Assembly: GCA_013141065.1 (NCBI GenBank)
Contig: JABFRR010000008.1
Span: 191,464-255,463, forward strand
Reading direction: 5' to 3'
DNA length: 64,000 nucleotides
Origin: Bacteriovoracaceae bacterium
GTDB taxonomy: Bacteria > Bdellovibrionota > Bacteriovoracia > Bacteriovoracales > Bacteriovoracaceae
Part shown: one piece after another, positions 38,926 through 47,127 of the stretch
How the letters are laid out: every line of letters starts with the position of its first letter
Position numbering within the stretch: the first letter of the stretch is position 1
Translations under genes and position numbers: made by a program
Notes under the pieces: model-generated
The model's database searches: none
The model's input: only the letters and a program-made list of their open reading frames with translations
Told to the model about the DNA's origin: nothing

Positions 38926-39690
38926 TTATACGTTTCCAAAAATTTTTTCCATAGCAATTGCTGCTGCTACTGACACATTTAATGACTTAATTTTTCCTGC
39001 TGGCTTAAACGCGATGGTAGTCTCCACGACTCTGCTTACTGCGTGAGACATACCAACATCTTCAGCACCCAAAACAAGACAAATTGGTTTTTTGTGATCG
39101 ACTTCTTCAAGAGTTCCTGAAGCATGTTCAGATAATCCGATACAAATTGCACCGAGCTCTTTAATTTTTGTAATAGTTTTTGGCAAAGCCGAACATCTGG
39201 CAATCTTTACGTGTTCAGTTGCACCAGAGGCAATGCGAGCAAAACCAGGCCCGAGACCAAAATTTCCTTTTGCAGAAATAAGTACAACATCAACACCATA
39301 AAAAGCAGCTGTTCTCATAATGGCGGCGCCATTGTGAGCATCAGTGACTTGATCGAGTGCCAAAATTTTTATTGGAATCCTACTTTCAAGTTGGGTGTAG
39401 ATCCAAGAAGGATCATAAATATTTATCGGACTTACCAACATAAAGATTCCCGAAGGAACACGTTGAAATTCTAAATCTAAATCGCGATAGATTCTTTTGG
39501 CTTCCTCTTGGAGGGCATGACTTTCAAGCCATCTTACTTTAGTAAGAGGAATTTCACTCTCTCGTAAACCGCCACGTTTTTTTAATTCTTGGAAACCTTC
39601 ATCAGTAGCCACAATTTCAAAAATTTGTCTTTCGGGATTTTTAAGAGCTTCGGCAATACTATGAATGCCTACAATCATATCGTGGTCCAT
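38926..39690 (-). CDS. RNA 2-prime-O-methyltransferase, TrmH/RlmB (SpoU) family
   Basis: A SPOUT-class enzyme, most likely methylating 23S rRNA (RlmB-like guanosine) or a tRNA. Length 254. Residues about 1-85 form the substrate-binding domain (MIVGIHSIAEALKN). The C-terminal knotted domain has motif 1 AHNGAAIMRTAAFYG, motif 2 LVLGAEDVGMSHAV and motif 3 IKSLNVSVAAAIAM. Motif 2 departs from the usual GSEGxGL, but the glutamate is kept. Last gene of the lpxC-proS set, eight bases after proS. The exact target cannot be decided from sequence. Confidence 0.85.
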   Translation of the reverse strand: MDHDMIVGIHSIAEALKNPERQIFEIVATDEGFQELKKRGGLRESEIPLTKVRWLESHALQEEAKRIYRDLDLEFQRVPSGIFMLVSPINIYDPSWIYTQLESRIPIKILALDQVTDAHNGAAIMRTAAFYGVDVVLISAKGNFGLGPGFARIASGATEHVKIARCSALPKTITKIKELGAICIGLSEHASGTLEEVDHKKPICLVLGAEDVGMSHAVSRVVETTIAFKPAGKIKSLNVSVAAAIAMEKIFGNV

Positions 39691-39697
39691 AAATTCC

Positions 39698-41422
39698 TTA
39701 CTTTAAAAAATTATTGAGAGTTTGAATGAGATCTTCTCTTTTTACTTTAGTAACTAATCCAGTTTTGCGTTCAATGACTTCAAGTTCTCCACTGGCCCCA
39801 AAATCTCTCTCGCCCAAAACAACTCTGTAGGGAAGTCCTAAAAGATCTGAGTCTTTAAATTTATTACCTGGTCCGACATTTCGATCGTCATAGATCACTT
39901 CTAATCCAGCATTCATCATGTCTTTATAAATATCGTCAGCAATTTTTACAAACTCTTCGGCTTTTACAATCGTGGCGAAATACACTTGATAAGGTGCTAT
40001 TGATTTAGGCCAAACAATTCCATTTTCATCATGGTTTTGTTCAATCGCTGCGGCAACTACTCGTGTCACTCCAATTCCATAACAACCCATAAGTGGAGTC
40101 ACTAATTTTCCGTTTTGATCGAGAATTCCGACTTTCATATCTTTGGTATACTTGTCACCTAATTGAAAAACATGTCCGACTTCTATTCCCCGTTTTTCAA
40201 CTACAGTATTTTGTCCATCGAGAGTCAAATCCCCTGCTTTTGACAATCTTAAATCTGCAGAAACAATTTTCTTTAAATCGCGCTTTGGATTAAAACCTAT
40301 AAGATGTGCATCTTTTTTATTTGCTCCAATCACGTAAGAAGCATCTAGATTAATTTCGCTATCTAAAATGATTTCTAAACTTAAAAGCGAATCAAGATTT
40401 ACTGGTCCAATAAAACCTTTCCACAGTTTTGCTTTTTTCATTTCATCTTCAGTAGTAGCTACTAAATGATCACATTTTAGATAATTTTGTAACTTAACTT
40501 CATTGACGGTGTCGTCGCCAATAACCATGGCTAAAACTAACTTAGACTCGTCTTTAGTTGTGGCGGTATATACCATCGACTTTAAACTTTGAGCTTGAGT
40601 GATATTTAACAATTTACAAACTGCCTCAATGCTTTCTGTTTTTATTGTTTCAACTTCTTTTAATGGAACTATATTTAAATCAAAGTTTGTTTTTGATCGA
40701 AGTGTTTGAGCTTTTTCGACATTGGCCGCATATTGAGCTTCTTGTGAATAAATAATTAAGTCTTCTCCAGAGTTTGCGACAACCTGAAACTCGTGAGTTT
40801 TAGAGTCGGCAGATGCCATTGCACCACCATCTGCTACCACTGGAATAAATTCTAATCCTAGGCGTGTGAAAATTGCAGTATAAGCATCATACATTTCTTG
40901 ATAGCCTTGATCGAGCGACGCCTTATCCATATGAAAGGTATAGGCATCTTTCATTGTAAATTCACGACCTCTCATTAGACCAAAACGTGGTCTAATTTCA
41001 TCTCGAAATTTAGTATTAATCTGATACAAACCAACCGGGAGTTGTTTATAGCTTTTTACTGTTTTTCTAAAAATATCTGTTACCGCTTCTTCGTTCGTTG
41101 GAGATATACAAAGATCTGCATCTTTTTTATCTTTAAATCTGAGCATGAGTCCGCCCATTTTATCCCATCGCCCTGTTTCTTGCCATAATTCGCCAGGTGT
41201 AACTACAGACATGGCAATTTCATTACAGCCAATTTTATTAAGCTCTTCACGAATAATATTTTCAACTTTTCTAATTGATCGAAGTCCCATTGGAAGGTAG
41301 TTATAAAGTCCTGACCCAGATTTATGAATCAATCCGGCCCTGATCATCAATTGATGTGAAGGAATTTCAGCATCTGCTGGAACTTCTTTATATGTTTGCC
41401 AAAAACCTTTTGTCAGTTTCAT
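39698..41422 (-). CDS. proS: Prolyl-tRNA synthetase, bacterial type
   Basis: It charges tRNA-Pro. This is a class II synthetase of 574 residues with the bacterial architecture: catalytic core with motif 1 and FRDEIRPRFGLMRGREFTMKDAY (motif 2 region), a central editing (INS) domain from roughly 225 to 380 with the KSMVY lead-in, motif 3 MGCYGIGVTRVVAA and an anticodon-binding domain with YDDRNVGPGNKFKDSDLLGLP. Located 39 bases after lpxC on the same strand. Confidence 0.97.
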   Translation of the reverse strand: MKLTKGFWQTYKEVPADAEIPSHQLMIRAGLIHKSGSGLYNYLPMGLRSIRKVENIIREELNKIGCNEIAMSVVTPGELWQETGRWDKMGGLMLRFKDKKDADLCISPTNEEAVTDIFRKTVKSYKQLPVGLYQINTKFRDEIRPRFGLMRGREFTMKDAYTFHMDKASLDQGYQEMYDAYTAIFTRLGLEFIPVVADGGAMASADSKTHEFQVVANSGEDLIIYSQEAQYAANVEKAQTLRSKTNFDLNIVPLKEVETIKTESIEAVCKLLNITQAQSLKSMVYTATTKDESKLVLAMVIGDDTVNEVKLQNYLKCDHLVATTEDEMKKAKLWKGFIGPVNLDSLLSLEIILDSEINLDASYVIGANKKDAHLIGFNPKRDLKKIVSADLRLSKAGDLTLDGQNTVVEKRGIEVGHVFQLGDKYTKDMKVGILDQNGKLVTPLMGCYGIGVTRVVAAAIEQNHDENGIVWPKSIAPYQVYFATIVKAEEFVKIADDIYKDMMNAGLEVIYDDRNVGPGNKFKDSDLLGLPYRVVLGERDFGASGELEVIERKTGLVTKVKREDLIQTLNNFLK

Positions 41423-41460
41423 TTATATTTGCCTTGTATAGGGATTATTTTAACTTTTAA

Positions 41461-42381
41461 CTAATGAAATGATGGTTGTAAAGCTCTGGGGAGTCTGAAA
41501 GCTTCAACTGTTTCTTTTTCTAGCGAGGCTGCTGAAACAATCTCGTAGGCGCTTGGCGTAGCAAGAAGTTTTCTGCAAAGAAGATTGTGAACGTGATGAC
41601 CTGATTTGTAAGTTGTAATTTTTCCGGCAATTTCATAGCCTAACAATGAAATATCCCCAACAGTATCGAGAATTTTATGACGGACAAATTCGTCTGAGAA
41701 ACGAAGTCCTTCTGGGTTCACAACTTTATAGTCATCCAAAACGATTGCATTATCGAGTGAACCACCTTTAATGAGGCCTTTTCTCTTCAGAGCATCTACA
41801 TCTTTAAGTAATCCAAAAGTGCGAGCACGTCCAATTTCATTAATATAATTTTCACAAGAAAATTCAAAAACTTTATTTTGCGTTTTAATTGTAGGATGAG
41901 CAAAAACAATAGTTGAATCAATGATCAGTTTCGAAGATGGTTCAATCTCTGCCCACTTGTCATCAACTTCTACTCGAACTTTCTCAAGAACAATAAGAAA
42001 TTTTTTAGATTTATTAAGAGTGGCGATGCCTGTTTCTTTTAATAAAAAAACAAACGATGCACCTGAGCCATCCATAATTGGAACTTCAGGGCCATTAATT
42101 TCACAGTAAACATTATCAATTCCGAAACCATAAAAGGCAGAAAGCAAATGTTCAATTGTATAGACTGCGTTTAAGCCACCACCAAGTGTTGTGTTGTTTT
42201 CGGTGGCACCGACAGTCTCTGCAGAAGCTTTTAAAATTGTTGAATTGGGAATATCTGTACGTTTAAATTGAATTCCGAAATCTGCTTCAGCTGGATGAAG
42301 AGTCAAAGTTACTTTCTTACCAGAATGAATTCCGATTCCCGTGACTGAAAGTTTTTTAGCTATAGTGCGTTGGTTAAGCAT
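41461..42381 (-). CDS. lpxC: UDP-3-O-acyl-N-acetylglucosamine deacetylase
   Basis: It catalyses the committed zinc-dependent step of lipid A synthesis, which marks the organism as lipopolysaccharide-bearing. Zinc ligands are visible as His78 (TIEHLLSAFYG), His235 and Asp239 (HKILDTVGD), with the catalytic His262 in KSGHHVHN (usually KSGHALNN-like). Length 306 is normal. Fourteen bases or so of AT-rich leader follow a candidate promoter, and proS and an rlmB-like gene are downstream. No other lpx genes are in this window. Confidence 0.96.
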   Translation of the reverse strand: MLNQRTIAKKLSVTGIGIHSGKKVTLTLHPAEADFGIQFKRTDIPNSTILKASAETVGATENNTTLGGGLNAVYTIEHLLSAFYGFGIDNVYCEINGPEVPIMDGSGASFVFLLKETGIATLNKSKKFLIVLEKVRVEVDDKWAEIEPSSKLIIDSTIVFAHPTIKTQNKVFEFSCENYINEIGRARTFGLLKDVDALKRKGLIKGGSLDNAIVLDDYKVVNPEGLRFSDEFVRHKILDTVGDISLLGYEIAGKITTYKSGHHVHNLLCRKLLATPSAYEIVSAASLEKETVEAFRLPRALQPSFH

Positions 42382-42419
42382 TAATTGAGATTACCTATTA
42401 TTATTCAAGCAGTTTTACT

Positions 42420-42448
42420 AATTTAATCGTCGCGCAATTTTTTGGCAA
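42420..42448 (-). promoter_or_regulatory. Candidate promoter for lpxC-proS
   Basis: On the minus strand TTGCCA, 17 bases, TAAATT, placed about 40 bases before lpxC. The rest of the 295-base interval to the divergent thioesterase gene (42382-42676) holds no gene that I can see. Confidence 0.5.
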
Positions 42449-42676
42449 CTAGAAACATTATATTCCGTTAGTTTGGAAGCCCCAATTGTTATTTAATGAA
42501 CCTTAATAGGTCCATGCCTTTGGTCCTTGAGTATTTTACTCTAAATTTGGGTTATTCAGGCCATAAAATCAAAATCTATGAAAATTTTGTCTTCCAAAGT
42601 CTCTAATTTGTAATTTCAACAACTTGGACAGTATTATCCAATAGGATTATTGCTTTTTTACTACTAATATTTTGAT

Positions 42677-43105
42677 ATGACATCAATTTGGTTTACAGAT
42701 ACGAATATTCAAGCACTTAAGGAAAGAAGCCTAAAGACTCTTGTTTCACACTTGGGAATCGAGCTCACGAAAATTGGAAACGATTATCTCGAAGGAACTA
42801 TGCCCGTTGATGACAGGACGGTTCAGCCGGCACGACTCCTCCACGGGGGGGCTTCATGTGTTTTGGCCGAAACTTTAGGAAGTATTGCAGCTAATATGTG
42901 TATCGATAATTCCATTAAAATGGCAGTTGGCCAGCATATTGAAGCCACTCATTTAAGATCGGCGACCAAAGGACTTGTGAGAGGTATTGCGAAAGCAATT
43001 TATATTGGCAAGACATCACAAACCTGGCGTATAGAAATTTTTAATGAAGAAAACAAAATGATTTGTGATTCAAAAATAATTATGGCGATTATAGATAAAC
43101 GTTGA
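42677..43105 (+). CDS. Hotdog-fold acyl-CoA thioesterase (PaaI/YdiI/MenI-like)
   Basis: It likely hydrolyses an aromatic or medium acyl-CoA thioester. The 142-residue single hotdog domain has the signature LLHGGASCVLAETLGSIAA, where the Glu in LAET is the catalytic residue of the YdiI/MenI subgroup, and the later QHIEATHLRSA strand. MenI would act in menaquinone synthesis, but no men genes are nearby. Divergent from lpxC; the convergent gene at 43108 ends only two bases away. Confidence 0.85.
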   Translation: MTSIWFTDTNIQALKERSLKTLVSHLGIELTKIGNDYLEGTMPVDDRTVQPARLLHGGASCVLAETLGSIAANMCIDNSIKMAVGQHIEATHLRSATKGLVRGIAKAIYIGKTSQTWRIEIFNEENKMICDSKIIMAIIDKR

Positions 43106-43107
43106 GT

Positions 43108-43737
43108 TTATTTATAGAGCCTAAAATAAGTTCGTTGATAATCCCCTTTCAAATCAGGCATTGTATCAAGCCACACTTCTCCATCTCCAACTCCATCAGA
43201 ATTTTTTTTCGATGATGATTTAATGACGATTACATCATTTGGTAAGACTCCTAAAGAAGAAATAAACAAATGTGTATCAAGTATGTAGCGGTAAGCTTTT
43301 CCGTTTAATAAGAAATTTAGATCAGTTATTCGAATTTGAGCCGAGCTCAAATCTTTTTTCCAGTCAAAAATATTCCAAAAACAATTTCCATCTTTAATGA
43401 ATCCGCCATAATAATTCGCATTAATTAAACTTTCGCCATTTTTAAAATAGACAATTTTCTTTGTACCTTTATCGAGGATTTCAATTGTGTACGTGTAGGG
43501 AAATTGTAATACAAAAGAACAATAGGCAGGAATAGTTTCATTCGAATCAGGTAAATTAAATTCATCAAAGTATTGAATTTCTTTATAAGTCGCCACTTGA
43601 TTAGGTACTAAGTTGTATTTAAAATTTACGGTGAATTGAGAATTCTCTAGATCAAATTGACCATTAAAATTTTCACTTGCAGATAAATCAAAAAGACCTG
43701 AAGCCAAAATTAAAAAAAGCACAAATAAGATTTTCAT
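43108..43737 (-). CDS. Secreted protein of unknown function
   Basis: I do not recognise this 209-residue protein. It opens with a Sec-type signal peptide (MKILFVLFLILASGLFDLSA, likely cleavage after the SAS region) and continues as a beta-rich sequence with many aromatic residues, for example QFPYTYTIEILDKG and YYGGFIKDGNCFWNIFDW. There are two cysteines in the mature part, possibly one disulfide. No lipobox or membrane segment beyond the signal. Probably periplasmic or outer-surface. It lies downstream of ruvB on the same strand but is likely functionally unrelated. Confidence 0.7.
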   Translation of the reverse strand: MKILFVLFLILASGLFDLSASENFNGQFDLENSQFTVNFKYNLVPNQVATYKEIQYFDEFNLPDSNETIPAYCSFVLQFPYTYTIEILDKGTKKIVYFKNGESLINANYYGGFIKDGNCFWNIFDWKKDLSSAQIRITDLNFLLNGKAYRYILDTHLFISSLGVLPNDVIVIKSSSKKNSDGVGDGEVWLDTMPDLKGDYQRTYFRLYK

Positions 43738-43807
43738 AAATATACCCCAGAAATTGTCGTTAAGGGCTTCTAACTTAAATGAGTGTTAAAGAAAAGATTT
43801 AATTTAT

Positions 43808-44821
43808 TTAACTTTTATTATTAAGAAGATGCTCTCTAGACTTCTGACTGATTTCTCTTCCTCGGGGAGTTCTGAGTAAAAAGCCTTCCTTAAGTAGATA
43901 AGGCTCGTAGACATCCTCAATGGTTGTTCTATCTTCGGCTAAAGTTGCACAAAGTGTTTCGATTCCAACTGGTCCGCCCTTATAATATTCTTCTATAACT
44001 TGAAGAATTTTTCGATCCATTCTATCGAGCCCATAAGAATCTATTTCCATGAGGGAAAGTGATTTTTTTACCGAATCTTCAGAAATGCGAGTCTCGCCTT
44101 TAACTAAAGAAAAATCGCGGACACGTCTTAAAACTCTGTTCGCTATTCGAGGTGTTCCACGAGCACAAGAGGCAATGAGCTTTAGAGCTTCTTGGTCTAA
44201 AACAAGATTTAATTTTTTAGCATTGTTGGCGACAATTTCAGCTAATTCGTGATGTTGATAAAAATCAAAATGCAAATGGGCCATGAATCGGTCGCGAAGT
44301 GGATTTGATAGCAGTCCTGACCTAGTGGTTGCACCAATCAAAGTAAAAGGTGCTACTTGAATTTGCATTGTCCTAGCACTTGGTCCTTGGCCAATCACAA
44401 TATCTAGGCGGTAATCTTCCATAGCTGAATATAAAATTTCTTCAACTGATATATGCATTCGGTGAATTTCATCAATAAACAAAACATCCCTTGGTCCCAA
44501 GTTCGTTAGGATCGCAGCCAAGTCACCTTTTTTTTCAATTGCAGGTCCAGAAATTACATGAAGTTCACTACCAATTGATTTTGCAATTATCATTGCGAGT
44601 GAAGTCTTTCCAAGGCCAGGAGGGCCAGACAAAAGAGCGTGATCCATGGCAGCCTGTCTTAATTTTGCCGACTGAACCATCACTTCAACATTCTGAACAA
44701 CTTTTAATTGTCCAACATATTCACTGAAGTCAGTAGGTCTTAAAAGAACTTCATGCTTATATTCTTCGTTGTGAATACCACCATCTAGGACTCTAGAATT
44801 TTCTTCATTTTCGTAATTCAT
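43808..44821 (-). CDS. ruvB: Holliday junction branch migration helicase RuvB
   Basis: This AAA+ motor drives branch migration with RuvA. Walker A GPPGLGKT is at 66-73, Walker B is LFIDEIH, with sensor region LIGATTRSGLLSNPLRDRF and the C-terminal winged helix with TPRGREIS. Length 337 is standard. It starts three bases after ruvA. Confidence 0.98.
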   Translation of the reverse strand: MNYENEENSRVLDGGIHNEEYKHEVLLRPTDFSEYVGQLKVVQNVEVMVQSAKLRQAAMDHALLSGPPGLGKTSLAMIIAKSIGSELHVISGPAIEKKGDLAAILTNLGPRDVLFIDEIHRMHISVEEILYSAMEDYRLDIVIGQGPSARTMQIQVAPFTLIGATTRSGLLSNPLRDRFMAHLHFDFYQHHELAEIVANNAKKLNLVLDQEALKLIASCARGTPRIANRVLRRVRDFSLVKGETRISEDSVKKSLSLMEIDSYGLDRMDRKILQVIEEYYKGGPVGIETLCATLAEDRTTIEDVYEPYLLKEGFLLRTPRGREISQKSREHLLNNKS

Positions 44822-44823
44822 AT

Positions 44824-45489
44824 TTATAATTCTTTTAAAACTAGGTGGATTAATTGTTCAGGTTTTGTAATTAAATTTGCACCTAATATTTTCTGAGCGA
44901 TTGGAATAATTTTTTCTTCTTTAAATCCCAACTCTTTACAGGCCATTAGAGTATCGTTCATTATTTCATGTTGGTTTATTGAACCTGCTTTAACCTCTTC
45001 TTCAATGTAAGGCATTTCTGTTTGAGCTTCAAAAATTAAAGATATATTCGATGCATATCCACCTTTTACAATTTTAGTAGATTCGCTATACATTTTCACT
45101 CTGTCTATTTTACCTGCTAGGTCCAAAATAATTTGCGCTGCGCCCTTTGTTCCCAAGCCTGGAACCTTAGTCAACTTTGTCTTGGCATCAAAATTAACTG
45201 CATTAATAATTTCATTGACTCCCAAGTTAGTAATTAAATTATATGCAGACTTAGGCCCTATCCCCTTAACGGACAATAATAATTCAAATAATTTTTTAGC
45301 TCTTAAATTAGGGAACCCAAAAAGTGTTTCAGAATCTTCTTTAATAATATGAGCAATAAAAATTGCAGCAGTTGTTCCTTCAACTAATACTTTATTGTAA
45401 TAAACTTGATATCCAATACCAGATGTTGTTTGAATAATCGTTTCATTTCCGTCACTAAATAAAACTTCGCCACTTAAAAATCCAATCAT
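44824..45489 (-). CDS. ruvA: Holliday junction binding protein RuvA
   Basis: It forms the tetrameric junction-binding platform. The 221-residue protein has an OB domain (MIGFLSGEVLFSDGNETIIQT), a helix-hairpin-helix domain with LLSVKGIGPKSAYNLI and LTKVPGLGTKGAAQIILDL, and a C-terminal RuvB-binding domain (MACKELGFKEEKI). The start overlaps the ruvC stop by four bases, indicating coupling. Confidence 0.96.
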   Translation of the reverse strand: MIGFLSGEVLFSDGNETIIQTTSGIGYQVYYNKVLVEGTTAAIFIAHIIKEDSETLFGFPNLRAKKLFELLLSVKGIGPKSAYNLITNLGVNEIINAVNFDAKTKLTKVPGLGTKGAAQIILDLAGKIDRVKMYSESTKIVKGGYASNISLIFEAQTEMPYIEEEVKAGSINQHEIMNDTLMACKELGFKEEKIIPIAQKILGANLITKPEQLIHLVLKEL

Positions 45490-45986
45490 AACGATTTCCC
45501 CATCATTTTTAATTTCATAGTTCTATTAAGTGCATGGCAAACTGCGATTGCCAAAGCATCTGATTCATCTGAAGTTTTAAATGTCATCTTTCCAAGCATC
45601 ATGCTCATCGCTTTATCAACTGACTCTTTATCTGCATGTCCATGACCCGTAACTGATGATTTAATCGCATTAGGTGCATACTCAAATATTTTTCCATTTT
45701 TGGTTTGTGAAAAAGCTGCAATCATCGCTCCTCTGGCCTGAGCTAGCTTACTTAAGGCTTCAATACTTTTTACATAAATTAAAGCTTCAATTGAAACTTC
45801 ATCTGGTTGAAACTTTTTAACAAGCTCATCGCATGAGCTGTAAATCATTCCTAGACGATCTATGAATTCATCCACATGGTCGTATTTTAAAACACCCGAG
45901 GAAATATATGAAATTTTTTTTCCCTGAACATCTATTAAAGCATAACCTGCTTTTCTAGAACCAGGATCTATTCCTAAAATAATCAA
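45486..45986 (-). CDS. ruvC: Holliday junction resolvase RuvC
   Basis: It cleaves Holliday junctions. RNase H-like fold with the acidic residues in LGIDPGSRKAGYALID (Asp7), VSIEALIY and the C-terminal DESDALAIAVCHA. Length 166. It starts with TTG at 45986, overlapping the stop codon of a small membrane-protein gene (TTGA), with AAGGA about seven bases upstream. Rare start plus overlap suggests coupled, low-level synthesis. Confidence 0.96.
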   Translation of the reverse strand: MIILGIDPGSRKAGYALIDVQGKKISYISSGVLKYDHVDEFIDRLGMIYSSCDELVKKFQPDEVSIEALIYVKSIEALSKLAQARGAMIAAFSQTKNGKIFEYAPNAIKSSVTGHGHADKESVDKAMSMMLGKMTFKTSDESDALAIAVCHALNRTMKLKMMGKSL

Positions 45987-46156
45987 TTGCGTCCTTTTCC
46001 TTTTACGTAAGTTCCCAGGTAAAATACGAGAGATCCACCAACGAGTTGAATGAGCTCAAGCTGACCGTAATCACCTTTTGTTAAACCAGCTAGCAAGCAT
46101 AAACCGACTGAAGCTAGTCCAACGAGCTGCATTCCAGTTCCAATATAAAAAAACAT
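45983..46156 (-). CDS. Small two-helix membrane protein
   Basis: A 57-residue ORF from ATG at 46156, with AGAGG about eight bases upstream. The sequence has two hydrophobic stretches (about residues 3-25, TGMQLVGLASVGLCLLAGL, and 36-50, QLVGGSLVFYLGTYV) joined by TKGDYGQLEL and ends in a basic tail. Its stop overlaps the ruvC TTG start. A promoter (46177-46205) lies properly upstream. I recognise no family. The unrelated neighbour suggests a co-transcribed inner-membrane protein of unknown role. Confidence 0.7.
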   Translation of the reverse strand: MFFYIGTGMQLVGLASVGLCLLAGLTKGDYGQLELIQLVGGSLVFYLGTYVKGKGRN

Positions 46157-46176
46157 ACATTTTCCTCTGTTTTTAA

Positions 46177-46205
46177 ATCGTACTTAAGTTTTTTTTCTTT
46201 GTAAA
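46177..46205 (-). promoter_or_regulatory. Candidate promoter for the small membrane gene and ruvCAB
   Basis: On the minus strand TTTACA (5 of 6), 17 bases, TACGAT (4 of 6). The predicted start is near 46170, 14 bases before the first ATG. Its -35 overlaps that of the divergent folD promoter. Confidence 0.55.
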
Positions 46206-46227
46206 AATATCTCTATATGAGTATCAT
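46199..46227 (+). promoter_or_regulatory. Promoter for apparently leaderless folD
   Basis: TTGTAA (4 of 6), 17 bases, TATCAT (5 of 6). The ATG of folD at 46234 begins seven bases after the -10, where transcription would start, and no Shine-Dalgarno precedes it. Confidence 0.6.
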
Positions 46228-46233
46228 GCACGC

Positions 46234-47100
46234 ATGAGTCAAATTCTTCACTCGAGCCCTGTTAAAAAGCTAATTACAAAAAGCCTCAAAACTGATTGTA
46301 AGGAACTAAAAGAAAAAGGAATTACTCCTTATCTCAAGGTTATTTTAGTTGGAACTGATCCAGCTAGCCTTATTTATACTGCCAATAAAAAAAAATATTG
46401 TGAAAAAGTTGGTGCACTTTGCGATATTGTTTCACTCAGTGAAAATATTTTAGAATCTGAGTTTTTAAATATCATAAACGATATTAACAATGATCAGCAA
46501 GTCGATGCTTGCATTATACAACTACCACTACCTCGTCAGTTAAATCATCTAGATTACGGTCGATTAATAAATAAAGAAAAAGATGTCGATGGATTTCATC
46601 CTGAAAATGTTTTTGCATTAATCAGTAACAATTTAAAAAGTCATAATTTTGTGTCTTGCACTCCCAAGGGAATCCTTACATTAATGCAAGAAAATCAAAT
46701 CCAAATAGCTGGCAAAAAAATCGTTATCATTGGTCGGAGTATGATCGTAGGAAAACCTCTTGCAATGCTTCTTATAAACCACAATGCAACTGTCACAGTT
46801 TGCCATTCTCATACTAAAAATTTGAAAGAAATAACCAAAAATTGTGACATTATTGTTTCTGCAATTGGAAAAGCTAAATTTATAAATGAATCTTATCTTT
46901 CTCCAAAAAATGACCAAATCATCATAGATGTAGGAATGAATACTGACACTCTCGGCCAGCTTTGTGGTGACGTGGACTATGATAATGTTTTTAATAAAGT
47001 TGCTGCAATTACACCTGTGCCTGGTGGCGTAGGGCCGATGACTATTGTCTCGCTCGTTCAAAACCTTTTACAAGCTAGCAAAAACAGGTTATCTCTTTAA
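46234..47100 (+). CDS. folD: Methylene-THF dehydrogenase/cyclohydrolase FolD
   Basis: This bifunctional enzyme interconverts 5,10-methylene-THF, methenyl-THF and 10-formyl-THF with NADP. The catalytic pair Tyr48 and Lys52 is visible in YTANKKKY, with the NADP-binding loop IGRSMIVGKPLAMLL and the end signature TPVPGGVGPMT. Length 288 is normal. It is followed by gcvT and gcvH on the same strand, a logical set since the glycine cleavage T-protein makes the methylene-THF used by FolD. Confidence 0.97.
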   Translation: MSQILHSSPVKKLITKSLKTDCKELKEKGITPYLKVILVGTDPASLIYTANKKKYCEKVGALCDIVSLSENILESEFLNIINDINNDQQVDACIIQLPLPRQLNHLDYGRLINKEKDVDGFHPENVFALISNNLKSHNFVSCTPKGILTLMQENQIQIAGKKIVIIGRSMIVGKPLAMLLINHNATVTVCHSHTKNLKEITKNCDIIVSAIGKAKFINESYLSPKNDQIIIDVGMNTDTLGQLCGDVDYDNVFNKVAAITPVPGGVGPMTIVSLVQNLLQASKNRLSL

Positions 47101-47127
47101 TACTTCTTATTCATTGGAGACACGTGC

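Noticed and set aside
42480-42600. Partial palindromes in the lpxC-thioesterase spacer (CCAATT and AATTTGGG-type pairs)
   Set aside because: Imperfect and scattered; no stable stem or recognised regulator site could be defined by eye.
47101-47127. Glycine riboswitch before gcvT
   Set aside because: Only 27 bases separate folD and gcvT, too short for any known glycine aptamer.
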